A DNA stretch of 64,000 nt from CAADGU01 sp964581605 (GTDB lineage Bacteria > Chloroflexota > Anaerolineae > Promineifilales > Promineifilaceae). The stretch lies in contig CAZOPF010000003.1 in NCBI GenBank assembly GCA_964581605.1, positions 1 to 64,000 on the forward strand. Reading direction: 5' to 3'. A model generated the notes under the pieces. That model made no database searches and was not told the DNA's origin. It saw only the letters and a program-made list of their open reading frames with translations. Both the position numbers and the translations under genes were made by a program. Positions 48,478-57,625 of the stretch are shown piece by piece (position 1 is the first letter of the stretch; each line of letters begins with the position of its first letter).

Positions 48478-50463
48478 ATGAACGTTACACAGGAAATTAA
48501 AAGCCGGTTGGATATTGTAGATATTGTCTCTGAGACCGTGACATTACGGAAATCAGGGCGCAATTATGCTGGCTTTTGCCCCTTCCACGCCAACAGCCGC
48601 ACCCCCGCCTTTTTTGTCTTTCCCGAAACGCAAACCTGGCGCTGCTTTGGCGCCTGCGCCGAGGGCGGCGATGTGTTCACCTTTGTGATGAAACGGCAGG
48701 GGTGGGAGTTCAAAGAGACGCTGGAACACCTGGCACAGCGGGCGGGCGTGGAATTACAAGAATTTACCCCCGAAGAGAAAAAACGGCGCACCCATGCCGA
48801 CAAGCTCACCGATTTGCTGGGCGCGGCCGCCGATTATTTCCATCAACTATTTCTCCATGCGCCACAGGCGGAACATGCACGACAGTACATCAACGGCCGT
48901 GTTCTCACCGAAACCACCATTGCCGCCTTCAAACTGGGGTACGCTCTCGATTCCTGGGACTCCTGCCGCACCCATTTCAACGCCCAGGGTTACACCGACC
49001 AGGAATTGGTGGAAGTGGGATTGCTGACTGAAAACGAAGAAAAAGGGTCGCGGTATGACCGTTTTCGTAACCGGTTGATGATACCGATTCGGGATGGCGA
49101 CGGCCGTACCGTCGGTTTTGGTGCGCGTACCCTGGACAAAGACGGTCTGCCCAAATATCTAAACTCCCCACAAACCCCGGTCTTTGACAAAAGCCACCTG
49201 CTCTTTGGCCTGGATATGGCTAAACGGGACATCCGCGAAGCGCGGCAGGCGGTCATTGTCGAAGGGTACATGGATGTCATTCAGGCATGGCAGGCGGGTT
49301 TCCGTAATGTGGTCGCCCAAATGGGTACAGCCCTGACGGAAGCGCAGTTGCAACAGTTGAAGCGGTATACCAAACGCTTTGTGCTGGCGCTGGATGCGGA
49401 TGCCGCCGGAGCTAAGGCTACCCTGCGCAGCCTGCAAGTAGCCCGCCAGACGCTCGACCGCGACGTGGAAGTGCGCTTTGACGCCTACGGCCTGGTGCAG
49501 CAAGAGGGGCGGTTGCAGGCGGACATTCGTATTGTCACCCTGCCCGCAGGCGAAGACCCGGACAGCATCATTCGCCGCGACCCGGCGCGGTGGCCGCAGC
49601 TGGTAGCCCAGGCGCAGCCGGTGGTGGCGTATGTGATTGGCGTGGCCACCCAAGACCTGGACATGCGCGATGCCAAGGCGAAAACGGCCGTTGCCCAACA
49701 GGTCATCCCCCTCATCAAAGATATTGCCAACCCGATTGAGCGTGACCACTACTGGCAAGAGTTGGCGCGGGCGCTGCGTGTGGACGAACGTGCCCTGCGC
49801 CAGACGCGCCTGCCAGAAACGCCTCGCCCGGCGATCACCACGCAACCGACCAAACCGGCGGCCACGCAACCGAATGGTGGTACGGCCGTGCCCCGCCCCA
49901 CATCCGGCCAGACACAAGGCAGCGGCATGCGCCAGGCGCATTATTTGAGCCAATGTTTGCACCATCCGCACCTCTTTCAGCAGGTAAATCAGCGGCTGGC
50001 GCACTGCGGGCAAACGGCCGTGACTGAAAAAGATTTCCTCATCCCCGAAGACCGGGCCATCATGCAGCTTTTCCCACAATGGCTACAATCGGGCAATCGG
50101 GCGTACCAGCAGGCGGTTGTCACCATTGACGAATTGTGGGATAGTCTGGACGAAGCGCCACCCGCGCCACTTATCACTCGGGCGCAACACCTCCTCTCCT
50201 TGCCACTCCCGCCCGACGTAGAAATGGAGCGTCTGGCTGACCAACTGATGTTAGCCGTGTTAGATTGGCGCCTGGAAAAAACGCGCGAACTGGTGAATGA
50301 AGTGGAACAGTATTACAAAGAAGCCCAAATTGAACACGATGCCGAAGCCGTGGCTGTTTATGAGCAACTGAAACGAGAATTGCCAACGGCCGTGTGGCAG
50401 CTTAACAAAGCCCGCAATGCAATGACAGCCGCCAACCGGCGGCGTATGACGGACAAAGTTTGA
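48478..50463 (+). CDS. dnaG: DNA primase
   Basis: 661 residues from the ATG at 48478 (the upstream in-frame start lies in a repeat). Zinc-binding CHC2 domain: CPFHANSRTP and CFGACAEGGD. TOPRIM core: VIVEGYMDVIQAW and LALDADAAGAKA. The C-terminal part is the helicase-binding region. It makes RNA primers for replication. It is followed by rpoD after 77 bases, the classic macromolecular-synthesis arrangement. A Pro/Thr-rich linker with octamer-coded TAVP lies at about residue 470. Confidence 0.96.
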   Translation: MNVTQEIKSRLDIVDIVSETVTLRKSGRNYAGFCPFHANSRTPAFFVFPETQTWRCFGACAEGGDVFTFVMKRQGWEFKETLEHLAQRAGVELQEFTPEEKKRRTHADKLTDLLGAAADYFHQLFLHAPQAEHARQYINGRVLTETTIAAFKLGYALDSWDSCRTHFNAQGYTDQELVEVGLLTENEEKGSRYDRFRNRLMIPIRDGDGRTVGFGARTLDKDGLPKYLNSPQTPVFDKSHLLFGLDMAKRDIREARQAVIVEGYMDVIQAWQAGFRNVVAQMGTALTEAQLQQLKRYTKRFVLALDADAAGAKATLRSLQVARQTLDRDVEVRFDAYGLVQQEGRLQADIRIVTLPAGEDPDSIIRRDPARWPQLVAQAQPVVAYVIGVATQDLDMRDAKAKTAVAQQVIPLIKDIANPIERDHYWQELARALRVDERALRQTRLPETPRPAITTQPTKPAATQPNGGTAVPRPTSGQTQGSGMRQAHYLSQCLHHPHLFQQVNQRLAHCGQTAVTEKDFLIPEDRAIMQLFPQWLQSGNRAYQQAVVTIDELWDSLDEAPPAPLITRAQHLLSLPLPPDVEMERLADQLMLAVLDWRLEKTRELVNEVEQYYKEAQIEHDAEAVAVYEQLKRELPTAVWQLNKARNAMTAANRRRMTDKV

Positions 50464-50472
50464 ATTGCAGCC

Positions 50473-50511
50473 GAGATTAGAGATTGATCCTATCTCCAAT
50501 CTCCAATCTTC
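50473..50511. repeat. Stutter palindrome, GGAGATTGGAGATT family, copy 3
   Basis: GAGATTAGAGATTGATCC faces TATCTCCAATCTCCAATCTT, between dnaG and rpoD. Confidence 0.7.
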
Positions 50512-50540
50512 AGAAAGTAAACGTAAGCCAGGAAAGAAAA

Positions 50541-52244
50541 ATGAATGAATTAGCGCCCGAACTGGAAAGTGATGATTTTGAAGAAGTGGAAGAAGATGTC
50601 TTTGGCGGTGAGGAAACGCTGGATATTGAGGCGCTTGTCAAAAAAGCCCGCCGCTCCCGCCAGATAAACGAGTCAGAAGTCCAGGCATTGCTGGCAACGG
50701 CCGATGAAGAACAGGCGGACAAACTATACGCTCGCCTGCAAAAGCTGGATGTGCGCGTCGTCAATGCCGAGGGCGAGGTGCTAAATGACCTGGGCGAGCC
50801 ATCCAATTTCCTCGATTTAGATGATGAAGATTTATTGGCCGATGATGGCGCGGATTACATGGTCACGGCCGTTGAAGATGACCCCGTCCACACCTACCTC
50901 AAAGAAATCGGCCAGGTACCCCTGCTGACGGCCGAACAAGAAATCTGGCTCTCCACCCAACTCACGGCCGCCTCGGCTTTGGAAAAACTGAGCCTGCACG
51001 CCGCCGAAGAAGGGGATGATTCGGAAGAAGAAGTGGACTTCCGCGCCATGATGCTCAATTATCGCCGTTTGCTGGAAAATGCAGCCATCGCCCAAGAAGT
51101 AAGCGCCGCCATTCAGGTAGCGTCGCCGGAAATGCAGCCACTCATTGCCGAAGCCCGTACTTTGCGGCGCGGCTGGCAGGAGCAGCATACCTCCTATTTG
51201 CGCGACTATTTGAACCAGGGCATCTGGGGCCAGGACGATGCCTGGACAGACCTGGCGCAAACCTGTTTTGCCATGTTCACGGCCGTCTACCTGATCCCCC
51301 CCGATATTGCCCGAAAGGTGGAAGAGAGGGTGCGGCAAGACGGCCGTTTGCCTGATGAAGACACCGTCTACCAATGGCTCTCGGCCGATAAGGTTGGCCT
51401 TAAATACAACGAATATGAAATTTACGAACTGGCTGAAGATGCCAAAATAGCCCTCACTGGGGCCAACCTGCGCCTCGTCGTCAGCGTCGCCAAGCGGTAC
51501 ATGGGGCGGGGCATCCACCTGCTTGATCTGGTTCAGGAAGGCAACGTCGGCCTGCTCCGTGCCGTCGAAAAATTCGACCATACCAAAGGCTTCAAATTCA
51601 GCACCTACGCCACCTGGTGGATTCGCCAGGCCGTCAGCCGGGCCATCGCCGACCAGGCCCGCACCATTCGCATCCCCGTCCACATGTTTGAGACGATCAA
51701 CAAGATCATCAAAATGCAGCGCGACCTGGTGCAGCAGCTTGGCCACGAACCATCCGATGAAGAATTGGCCTTAGAACTGGATTTCCTCACCCCGGAAGAA
51801 ACCTACGCCATCAAAGAAGCCATCGCCCACGACCTGCCCATTGACCCTGTTCTCAACCGCAAATGGCGGCAGGCCGTCTCCAAAATCCGGGAAATCAAAC
51901 GCATCTCCATGGATCCTATGTCCCTGGAATCCCCCGTTGGCGCCGAAGACGCTACCGAGATGGGCGACTTTATCCCTGATGAGAGTGCGCTGGAGCCTGT
52001 AGACGCCGCTTCAAAAGAACTTTTACGTGAGCAAATCCGGCAAGTGCTGGGCTACCTGAGCGAGCGCGAGCGGGAAGTGCTGGAAATGCGCTTTGGCCTG
52101 AATGATGGCAAAGACCACACGCTGGAAGAAGTGGGCCGGGAGTTTGGCGTCACCCGCGAACGTATCCGCCAGATCGAAGCTAAAGCGTTGCGCAAACTGC
52201 GCCACCCCAGCCGCAGCAAAGCCCTGCGCGACTACCTCTCTTAG
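50541..52244 (+). CDS. rpoD: Primary RNA polymerase sigma factor
   Basis: 567 residues from the ATG at 50541 (AGGAAAG upstream). An acidic N-terminus, region 1.2 (DPVHTYLKEIGQVPLLTAEQE), a non-conserved insert, region 2 (LRLVVSVAKRYMGRG, LLDLVQEGNVGLLRAVEKFD, FSTYATWWIRQAVSRAI), region 3, and region 4 (EREREVLEMRFGLND, EVGREFGVTRERIRQIEAKALRKLRHP) are all in order. It directs housekeeping transcription at -35/-10 promoters like those noted in this window. It lies after dnaG and is followed by a 72-bp dispersed repeat. Confidence 0.96.
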   Translation: MNELAPELESDDFEEVEEDVFGGEETLDIEALVKKARRSRQINESEVQALLATADEEQADKLYARLQKLDVRVVNAEGEVLNDLGEPSNFLDLDDEDLLADDGADYMVTAVEDDPVHTYLKEIGQVPLLTAEQEIWLSTQLTAASALEKLSLHAAEEGDDSEEEVDFRAMMLNYRRLLENAAIAQEVSAAIQVASPEMQPLIAEARTLRRGWQEQHTSYLRDYLNQGIWGQDDAWTDLAQTCFAMFTAVYLIPPDIARKVEERVRQDGRLPDEDTVYQWLSADKVGLKYNEYEIYELAEDAKIALTGANLRLVVSVAKRYMGRGIHLLDLVQEGNVGLLRAVEKFDHTKGFKFSTYATWWIRQAVSRAIADQARTIRIPVHMFETINKIIKMQRDLVQQLGHEPSDEELALELDFLTPEETYAIKEAIAHDLPIDPVLNRKWRQAVSKIREIKRISMDPMSLESPVGAEDATEMGDFIPDESALEPVDAASKELLREQIRQVLGYLSEREREVLEMRFGLNDGKDHTLEEVGREFGVTRERIRQIEAKALRKLRHPSRSKALRDYLS

Positions 52245-52274
52245 TGAGCGTCTAAAAATTACTTGCCGGTTTGG

Positions 52275-52346
52275 AGCGCGGACAGCTTGTCCGTAGCGGG
52301 CAGGCTGCCCGCGCTCCAACAGGGAACTTATTTCTGGGCGCTCACT
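52275..52346. repeat. 72-bp dispersed repeat, copy 2
   Basis: Same sequence as 35283-35354 with two differences. It includes CGGACAGCTTGTCCG and CGGGCAGGCTGCCCG hairpins and ends TTCTGGGCGCTCACT. It lies just after rpoD. Confidence 0.85.
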
Positions 52347-52365
52347 TGGTAACCGTGCAGTAATT

Positions 52366-52427
52366 ATGTAATTGAGTAATTAGCCGCTTCAATTACATAA
52401 TTACCCAATTACCCAATCGCTAACTTA
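52366..52427. repeat. TAATTATGTAATTGAG stutter palindrome
   Basis: AATTATGTAATTGAGTAATT faces AATTACATAATTACCCAATT, between rpoD and the end of leuS. Confidence 0.65.
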
Positions 52428-52473
52428 TTTGCAAACGATCACTGAATACCAAACGTCCCCATAGGGTAAGTTG

Positions 52474-54921
52474 TCAGGCAACGATATTCACCAGCTTGCC
52501 GCGCACCACGATCACTTTGCGCGGCTCTTTGCCGTCCAGCCAGCCCTGCGCTTTGTCGGAACTGAGGGCGATTTGTTTGACGGCCTCGTCATCCAGGCCG
52601 GCAGCTACTTCCAGTTTATCGCGCACACGGCCGTTCACCTGCACAATCAGCGTAATCGTCTCTTCTTTGGCCACGGCCTCGTCCCACTGCGGCCAGGGCT
52701 GCTGGTGGATGCTGTACGCACGGCCGCGCTGCGCCCATAGCTCTTCGGTGATATGCGGGGCAATGGGGGCCAGCAGCAGCAGCAGGTTGTCCACCGCTTC
52801 GTCCCAGGCAGCGCGGCTGACGTTGGCCGCTTTTCTGGCCTCGTTAATAGCATTACGCAATTCCATGATGGCAGCCACGGCCGTGTTAAACGAAAAGCTC
52901 TCCATATCCTCCGATACACGGCGGATGGTCTGGTGCGTCTTGCGGCGTAAAGCGCGCGTCACGCTTTCATCTTCTCGCTGCGGTTGGTACTGGTGCCGTC
53001 CCATTTCCCAGACATCATGGAGCAAACGCTGGGGACCTTTGATACCGTCATAGTTCCAGGGCCCGCCTTGCTCCCATTTGGCAAAAAACATCAGATACGC
53101 CCGCACCGTGTCCGCGCCATACTTCTGCACCAGCGCATCCGGGGCCACCACGTTGCCGCGCGACTTAGACATCTTCTCGCCATCTTCGCCCAGCACCATG
53201 CCCTGGTTGTAGAGGCGGATCATCGGTTCGGAAAAGTTCACCAGCCCCATCTCGCGCATCGCCATCGTGAAAAAGCGGGTGTAAATCAGGTGCATGGTGG
53301 CGTGTTCAATGCCGCCCGTGTACTGGTCAACGGGCAGCCAGTACGCGCCCTCTTCGGGGTCAAAAGGATGCTGGTCATCCAGCGGGCTGAGGTAGCGATA
53401 TTGGTACCAGCTTGAACACATGAAGGTGTCCATTGTATCCGTCTCGCGCAAAGCGGGTTGACCGCAAATGGGACATTCCGTATGGATAAATCCCTCATGG
53501 AATTTGAGCGGGCTTTCACCGGTGGGCATAAATTCCACATCTTCCGGCAGCAAGACGGGTAACTGGTCATCGGGCACGGCTGTTGCCCCATGCTCCGGGC
53601 AATACACCACCGGGATGGGCGCGCCCCAATACCGCTGGCGGCTGATCAGCCAGTCACGCAGCCGGTAATTAACTGCCCCTTTGCCGATGCCCTTTTCTTC
53701 CAACCAGGCGGTCACTTTGCCAATCGCTTCGCTGACGGCCGTGCCCGTAAATTCGCCAGAATTGACCAGATGCCCTTCAGTTTTGGAGGTATAGGCCGCT
53801 TCCAGTTCCCCATCGGCGTCCGTGCGGCCAGGCATCCGAATCACTTCCACAATCTCCAGGCCAAATTGGCGAGCAAATTCAAAGTCACGCTCATCGTGGG
53901 CGGGCACGGCCATAATCGCCCCAGAGCCATAGCTCATCAGCACATAGTCGGCAATCCAGATGGGGATACGCGCCTGATTAACCGGGTTGATGGCGTAAGC
54001 GCCGGTGAATACGCCCGTTTTCTCGCGGTCGGCCGTTTCCCGGTCAATGTCGGTCAATCGTTGTGCCTGCTGAATGTAGGTGTCTACCGTGCCACGCTGC
54101 GCATCCGTCGTAACCTTTTCCACCAGCGGATGTTCCGGGGCCAGCACCATGAAGGTGGCCCCCCACAGCGTATCCGGCCGGGTGGTGAAAATCTCAATCG
54201 GGTCACCCTGTTCGGTGTGGAACGTGACATCCGCGCCGGTGGAACGGCCGATCCAATTCGTCTGCATCACCTTCACCCGCTCCGGCCACTCAATCTGGCT
54301 GAAATCGAGCAGTTCCTCAGCGTAATCGGTGGTCTTGAAAAACCATTGCTCCAAATCTTTTTTGATGACCGGCGTGCCGCACCGTTCGCAGTGCCGGTCG
54401 TCGCCCCACACCTGTTCGCGGGCCAGGGTGGTGTTGCAGTTGGGGCAAAAATCTACGGCCGCCAGCTTGCGATAGGCCAGCCCCAACTCCATCAACTTCT
54501 TGAAAAACCACTGCGTCCATTTGTAATAGCCAGGGTCAGCGGAGACAGCTTCGCGCTCCCAATCAAACATGGCCCCCATGCTGCGCAGTTGGCCGCGCAT
54601 CCGGTCAATGTTGGCGAATGTCCATCGGGCGGGGTGGGTGCGGTTTTTGATGGCGGCGTTTTCAGCGGGCAGACCGAAGGCGTCAAAGCCCATCGGGAAC
54701 AGCACGTTGTACCCCTTCATGCGCATGTAACGCGCCCGCGCATCGGAGGGGGTCATGGCGTACCAGTGGCCGATGTGCAGGTCGCCGGAGGGGTAGGGCA
54801 GCATGGTCAGGGCGTAATGTTTCGGCCGTGTCCGGTCAATCACCTGCCGGTACAGCTTCGTCTCTTCCCACTTCTGCTGCCACTTCGCTTCAATTTCGTT
54901 TGGATTGTATGTACTCATCAT
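52474..54921 (-). CDS. leuS: Leucyl-tRNA synthetase
   Basis: 815 residues, class I synthetase. The HIGH motif is in YPSGDLHIGHWYAMT, KMSKS in GEKMSKSRGNVVAPD, zinc-type cysteines in CPNCNTT and CERCGTP, and the CP1 editing domain lies between them. It charges tRNA-Leu. ATG ATG start at 54921 behind AGGGAAGAG. It is the second gene after the death-like-domain membrane protein, 57 bases apart, with a TAAAGGCTTCAGCCTTTA palindrome between. A T-box module at 56073-56125 upstream of both could control it, since leuS is a normal T-box target. Confidence 0.96.
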   Translation of the reverse strand: MMSTYNPNEIEAKWQQKWEETKLYRQVIDRTRPKHYALTMLPYPSGDLHIGHWYAMTPSDARARYMRMKGYNVLFPMGFDAFGLPAENAAIKNRTHPARWTFANIDRMRGQLRSMGAMFDWEREAVSADPGYYKWTQWFFKKLMELGLAYRKLAAVDFCPNCNTTLAREQVWGDDRHCERCGTPVIKKDLEQWFFKTTDYAEELLDFSQIEWPERVKVMQTNWIGRSTGADVTFHTEQGDPIEIFTTRPDTLWGATFMVLAPEHPLVEKVTTDAQRGTVDTYIQQAQRLTDIDRETADREKTGVFTGAYAINPVNQARIPIWIADYVLMSYGSGAIMAVPAHDERDFEFARQFGLEIVEVIRMPGRTDADGELEAAYTSKTEGHLVNSGEFTGTAVSEAIGKVTAWLEEKGIGKGAVNYRLRDWLISRQRYWGAPIPVVYCPEHGATAVPDDQLPVLLPEDVEFMPTGESPLKFHEGFIHTECPICGQPALRETDTMDTFMCSSWYQYRYLSPLDDQHPFDPEEGAYWLPVDQYTGGIEHATMHLIYTRFFTMAMREMGLVNFSEPMIRLYNQGMVLGEDGEKMSKSRGNVVAPDALVQKYGADTVRAYLMFFAKWEQGGPWNYDGIKGPQRLLHDVWEMGRHQYQPQREDESVTRALRRKTHQTIRRVSEDMESFSFNTAVAAIMELRNAINEARKAANVSRAAWDEAVDNLLLLLAPIAPHITEELWAQRGRAYSIHQQPWPQWDEAVAKEETITLIVQVNGRVRDKLEVAAGLDDEAVKQIALSSDKAQGWLDGKEPRKVIVVRGKLVNIVA

Positions 54922-54978
54922 TCACTCTTCCCTATGTTATCTCTGGAGCATAAAGGCTTCAGCCTTTACACACTTGTT

Positions 54979-56007
54979 TTAACGCGGCGCACAAATGACC
55001 AGTTCATAGGTCTGCCCCGATTCAATCTGGAACTGTTGCGGTGGGTTGAGGGGACGGCCGTTGAGCGTTACGGCCGTGCCCCTTCCCATTTCGCCCACCT
55101 GCACTTCTGATAGCCCTACGGCCGGTATGGGCCGGGGCAGCACCAACACCATCACATCGCCACGCATCACCAATTCATAGGTACCGGCCCCGGTAACAAC
55201 AGGCACATTGATACTACCACCCGGTGGAATGGCCTCCGGCAGCGATAACAGCGATTGGATGGCCTCCGGGGCCGGAATGGGCAGGGGATTGGAACATTGG
55301 TTATAGACGACCAGTTCCGGTTGGGAATTACGCACCAGAATAACCCCCACCACTACACCGATGACGACCAAAACCAGGATGCCAATGAGAATTTTAATCA
55401 CCAAGGAGAGGCCACCGCCAGTAGCGGTAGAGGCTGTGGCAGCGGTGAGGGCAGTGCGGGTCACGGCCGTGCGCCAGTTTTGTTGCACGGCCGTTGGCAA
55501 CCTGGGGTACGGCGTCACCGACACAATCTCATACTCGTACAGTTGGTAAGGCAGCGGCAAGGCCACCAGTTTGCCCGCCTCTTTTTGAGGCAGCCCCAGC
55601 AGAACCTTCACACTGCCTGCGGCCGTGGCCAGGATCATCACCTCATCAGCAGAAATGCCCAGCAGTTCCGCCAGCTTTTGTTTCAAATCCGGGCGGCTCT
55701 TGATCTTGTCATTGGAGAGTACAAGCTGGACTTTTTCATTCGGCCGGCAGCTTGATACCTGGGCCAATAATTTTGTCAGCCATTCATCCGGCCGCTGCCG
55801 GATGAGTTCGGCCACCAGGCAGCCCATCTTGTTATGCCGCTGAAAGTAGACGATGAGTTCACGAGAGAATTCACTTTTGGTGGCGTGGGGGAACTCTTCA
55901 TAATCTAGCCCCAGGTCAAAACAAAGCGTTTTTAGTTCGTCCAGACTAAAACGCTCGCTGATAAATTCGCGCAACTTTGCCCGATCTTCACTGGTTAGTT
56001 GAGACAT
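54979..56007 (-). CDS. Membrane protein with N-terminal death-like/effector-associated domain
   Basis: 342 residues from the ATG at 56007. Residues 1-84 (LREFISERFSLDELKTLCFDLGLDYEEF ... LIVYFQRHN) match the small helical effector-associated or bacterial death-like domains of Chloroflexota and cyanobacterial conflict systems. A second small domain (about 90-150) reads SRPDLKQKLAELLGISADEVMILATAAGSVKVLL. A single membrane segment follows (about 201-225) and an outward beta-rich domain of about 115 residues (ELVVYNQCSNPL ... TYELVICAPR). It has no enzymatic domain, so it looks like an adaptor or sensor. It lies between a T-box module and leuS on the same strand. Confidence 0.72.
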   Translation of the reverse strand: MSQLTSEDRAKLREFISERFSLDELKTLCFDLGLDYEEFPHATKSEFSRELIVYFQRHNKMGCLVAELIRQRPDEWLTKLLAQVSSCRPNEKVQLVLSNDKIKSRPDLKQKLAELLGISADEVMILATAAGSVKVLLGLPQKEAGKLVALPLPYQLYEYEIVSVTPYPRLPTAVQQNWRTAVTRTALTAATASTATGGGLSLVIKILIGILVLVVIGVVVGVILVRNSQPELVVYNQCSNPLPIPAPEAIQSLLSLPEAIPPGGSINVPVVTGAGTYELVMRGDVMVLVLPRPIPAVGLSEVQVGEMGRGTAVTLNGRPLNPPQQFQIESGQTYELVICAPR

Positions 56008-56072
56008 ATGACCTGACAGGTGCGACGCACTTTTGAAGTGCGTCGCACCTGAACGCTTGAACACTTGAAAAC

Positions 56073-56125
56073 AAAAAAGCCCCATTTCGTTCAGAGACGA
56101 AAGGGGCTTCCGCGGTACCACTCTG
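56073..56125 (-). promoter_or_regulatory. T-box antiterminator/terminator module
   Basis: The minus strand reads CAGAG, the T-box core TGGTACCGCGG (56110-56120), then AAGCCCCTTTCGT, CTCTG, and ACGAAATGGGGCTT followed by six U. CAGAG can pair with CTCTG (antiterminator), and AAGCCCCTTTCGT with ACGAAATGGGGCTT (terminator), which is the canonical T-box switch. TGGT fits a tRNA ending ACCA. A normal Stem I is missing: the tRNA-Ala gene ends only 20 bases upstream. Confidence 0.85.
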
Positions 56126-56145
56126 TTTGATGGTTATAAAATCTG

Positions 56146-56218
<73 letters not shown>

Positions 56219-56569
56219 ATTTGTAACGGGCTGGAATTCTACGTCAAAGCACCCTGTGGCGCAATGGCAATCCAGCTATAAAACCATCCACTCAAGTACG
56301 TAACGGGTACGGCCGTCGCCGACTACTTTAAGAAGTGAGCAGTGAGCAGTCAACAGTCTACTGCTAACTGCTAACTGCTAACTGCTTACTTCTTACTATT
56401 TTCACCGGCGCAGCTCACAGGCGAGTTCGGGAAAAATTGTTACGCTTCCAGCCCTGGCGCAACTCTCTGAATCAATCAATAAACTGCCAACTGCTAACTG
56501 CTCATCGCTTACTGCTTACTGATTCCCTACTACTCCTGCTCACAGCTTTTCTTTTTCGGTTGTTAACAG
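56219..56569. other. Spacer between two tRNA-Ala genes
   Basis: 351 bases without a gene. It holds one ACGGCCGT octamer, a GAGCAGT-family stutter palindrome (56333-56395) and a half-copy (56482-56521). I see no Stem I-like structure for the T-box and no coding frame. Confidence 0.6.
56333..56395. repeat. Stutter palindrome, GAGCAGT family, copy 5
   Basis: AAGAAGTGAGCAGTGAGCAG faces CTAACTGCTTACTTCTTACT. A half-copy (CTGCCAACTGCTAACTGCTC) follows at 56482-56521. Confidence 0.75.
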
Positions 56570-56642
56570 TGGACCTGAGGAGATTCGAACTCCTGGCCTC
56601 TACAGTGCGATTGTAGCGCTCTCCCAGCTGAGCTACAGGCCC
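56570..56642 (-). tRNA. tRNA-Ala, anticodon CGC
   Basis: 73 bases, nearly the same as the tRNA 350 bases away: acceptor GGGCCTG/CAGGTCC with G3-U70, identical D-arm, anticodon loop ATCGCAC (CGC reads GCG), T-stem AGGAG/CTCCT with GTTCGAATCTCC. CCA is not encoded. Tandem isoacceptors with diverged T-stem and anticodon point to duplication. Confidence 0.95.
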
Positions 56643-56714
56643 GTACACCCAAGCGGGCTGGATATTAGCCCAGGGAAAGCGGGTTGTCAAGGCGAGGCCG
56701 GCCGACGGCCGTGC

Positions 56715-57590
56715 CTAAAACACACGCCCCCTGCCTCCCAACCGCTCCACATGAACCGGGTCATAACAATCACCAAAGCGTGTTTTGGGCATGGTCACCT
56801 TTTTTGCCATAAGCCGCTCATATTCCGCATCCTCTACTATCGCCACAATTCGGGCAATGCTTGCTTCACCATCTACAAAACGCCAGGGGAAACAACCCAC
56901 TGTCACCCGCCGGTTTAGCAGCAAATCAATATCTCCACCCACACATTCCGCATGAATGATCCCCTTGTCAAATAACCACAGGTGCATCATCTGGTACATC
57001 TCTTTAGTAAAATAGTCCGCCAGCGGTTTTCCATACTTCAGCCGAAAATGACGGTCGGCATCTTCCGCCTGCGCGGGCATCCACTCCCGAATCTTGGTAT
57101 TCATCGGGTGGTCGGCGCTGCCGCAGTCCACGCCAATCCATTTGATTTGGCGGTTAATACACCATTGCGCAAAACGGGCATCCGGGCCAGGGTGCATCAC
57201 CATGTAGCGCACCTCATTGCCATACGGCTGATCCCAACCGAAATGGTGATAGCCGGTGTGTATGATGAGGATGTCACCGTCCCGAACCTCCACCCGCGCC
57301 TCAATCATTTCCGGCGTGTATACATCATAATCGCCACACACGTCGCTGAGGTCTACGACGGCCGCTTCCCCTGCCAGAAAGTTAAAATCCAGTTGAGCAA
57401 TATCTTTGCCCGGCGTATAAAAATGAATTTCGCCGTCCAGATGCGTACCCACATGGTTGCTGTGGCTCACTAATTGTCCGTTAGCGCCATTTGGCGCTAA
57501 CCGTTTGAAATACTTCACTTGCAACGGTTCATACGTGGGCCAGGCCGGTGTGCCAATGCCCAAAGGGATCGTAAGATCGATAAATTTCAT
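56715..57590 (-). CDS. Cyclase-family metal hydrolase (kynurenine formamidase-like)
   Basis: 291 residues. The metal-binding HxGTHxD motif appears as NHVGTHLDGEIHF, and the YHHFGWDQ segment and later GCFPWRFVDGEA fit the wider cyclase family (PF04199). The N-terminal MKFIDLTIPLGIGTPAWPTY is standard. Members hydrolyse formyl-kynurenine or cyclic amides or lactones. With DAHP synthase just upstream an aromatic link is tempting, but the substrate is not known. Start ATG at 57590. Confidence 0.85.
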   Translation of the reverse strand: MKFIDLTIPLGIGTPAWPTYEPLQVKYFKRLAPNGANGQLVSHSNHVGTHLDGEIHFYTPGKDIAQLDFNFLAGEAAVVDLSDVCGDYDVYTPEMIEARVEVRDGDILIIHTGYHHFGWDQPYGNEVRYMVMHPGPDARFAQWCINRQIKWIGVDCGSADHPMNTKIREWMPAQAEDADRHFRLKYGKPLADYFTKEMYQMMHLWLFDKGIIHAECVGGDIDLLLNRRVTVGCFPWRFVDGEASIARIVAIVEDAEYERLMAKKVTMPKTRFGDCYDPVHVERLGGRGRVF

Positions 57591-57625
57591 AAAACCTCCT
57601 CGTGTTTGTTGGCGTCCAATGGGTT

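Noticed and set aside
56333..56521. CRISPR-like array from repeated CTGCTAACTG words
   Set aside because: Words are 8-10 bases in tandem without unique spacers and form a palindrome, so it belongs to the stutter family.
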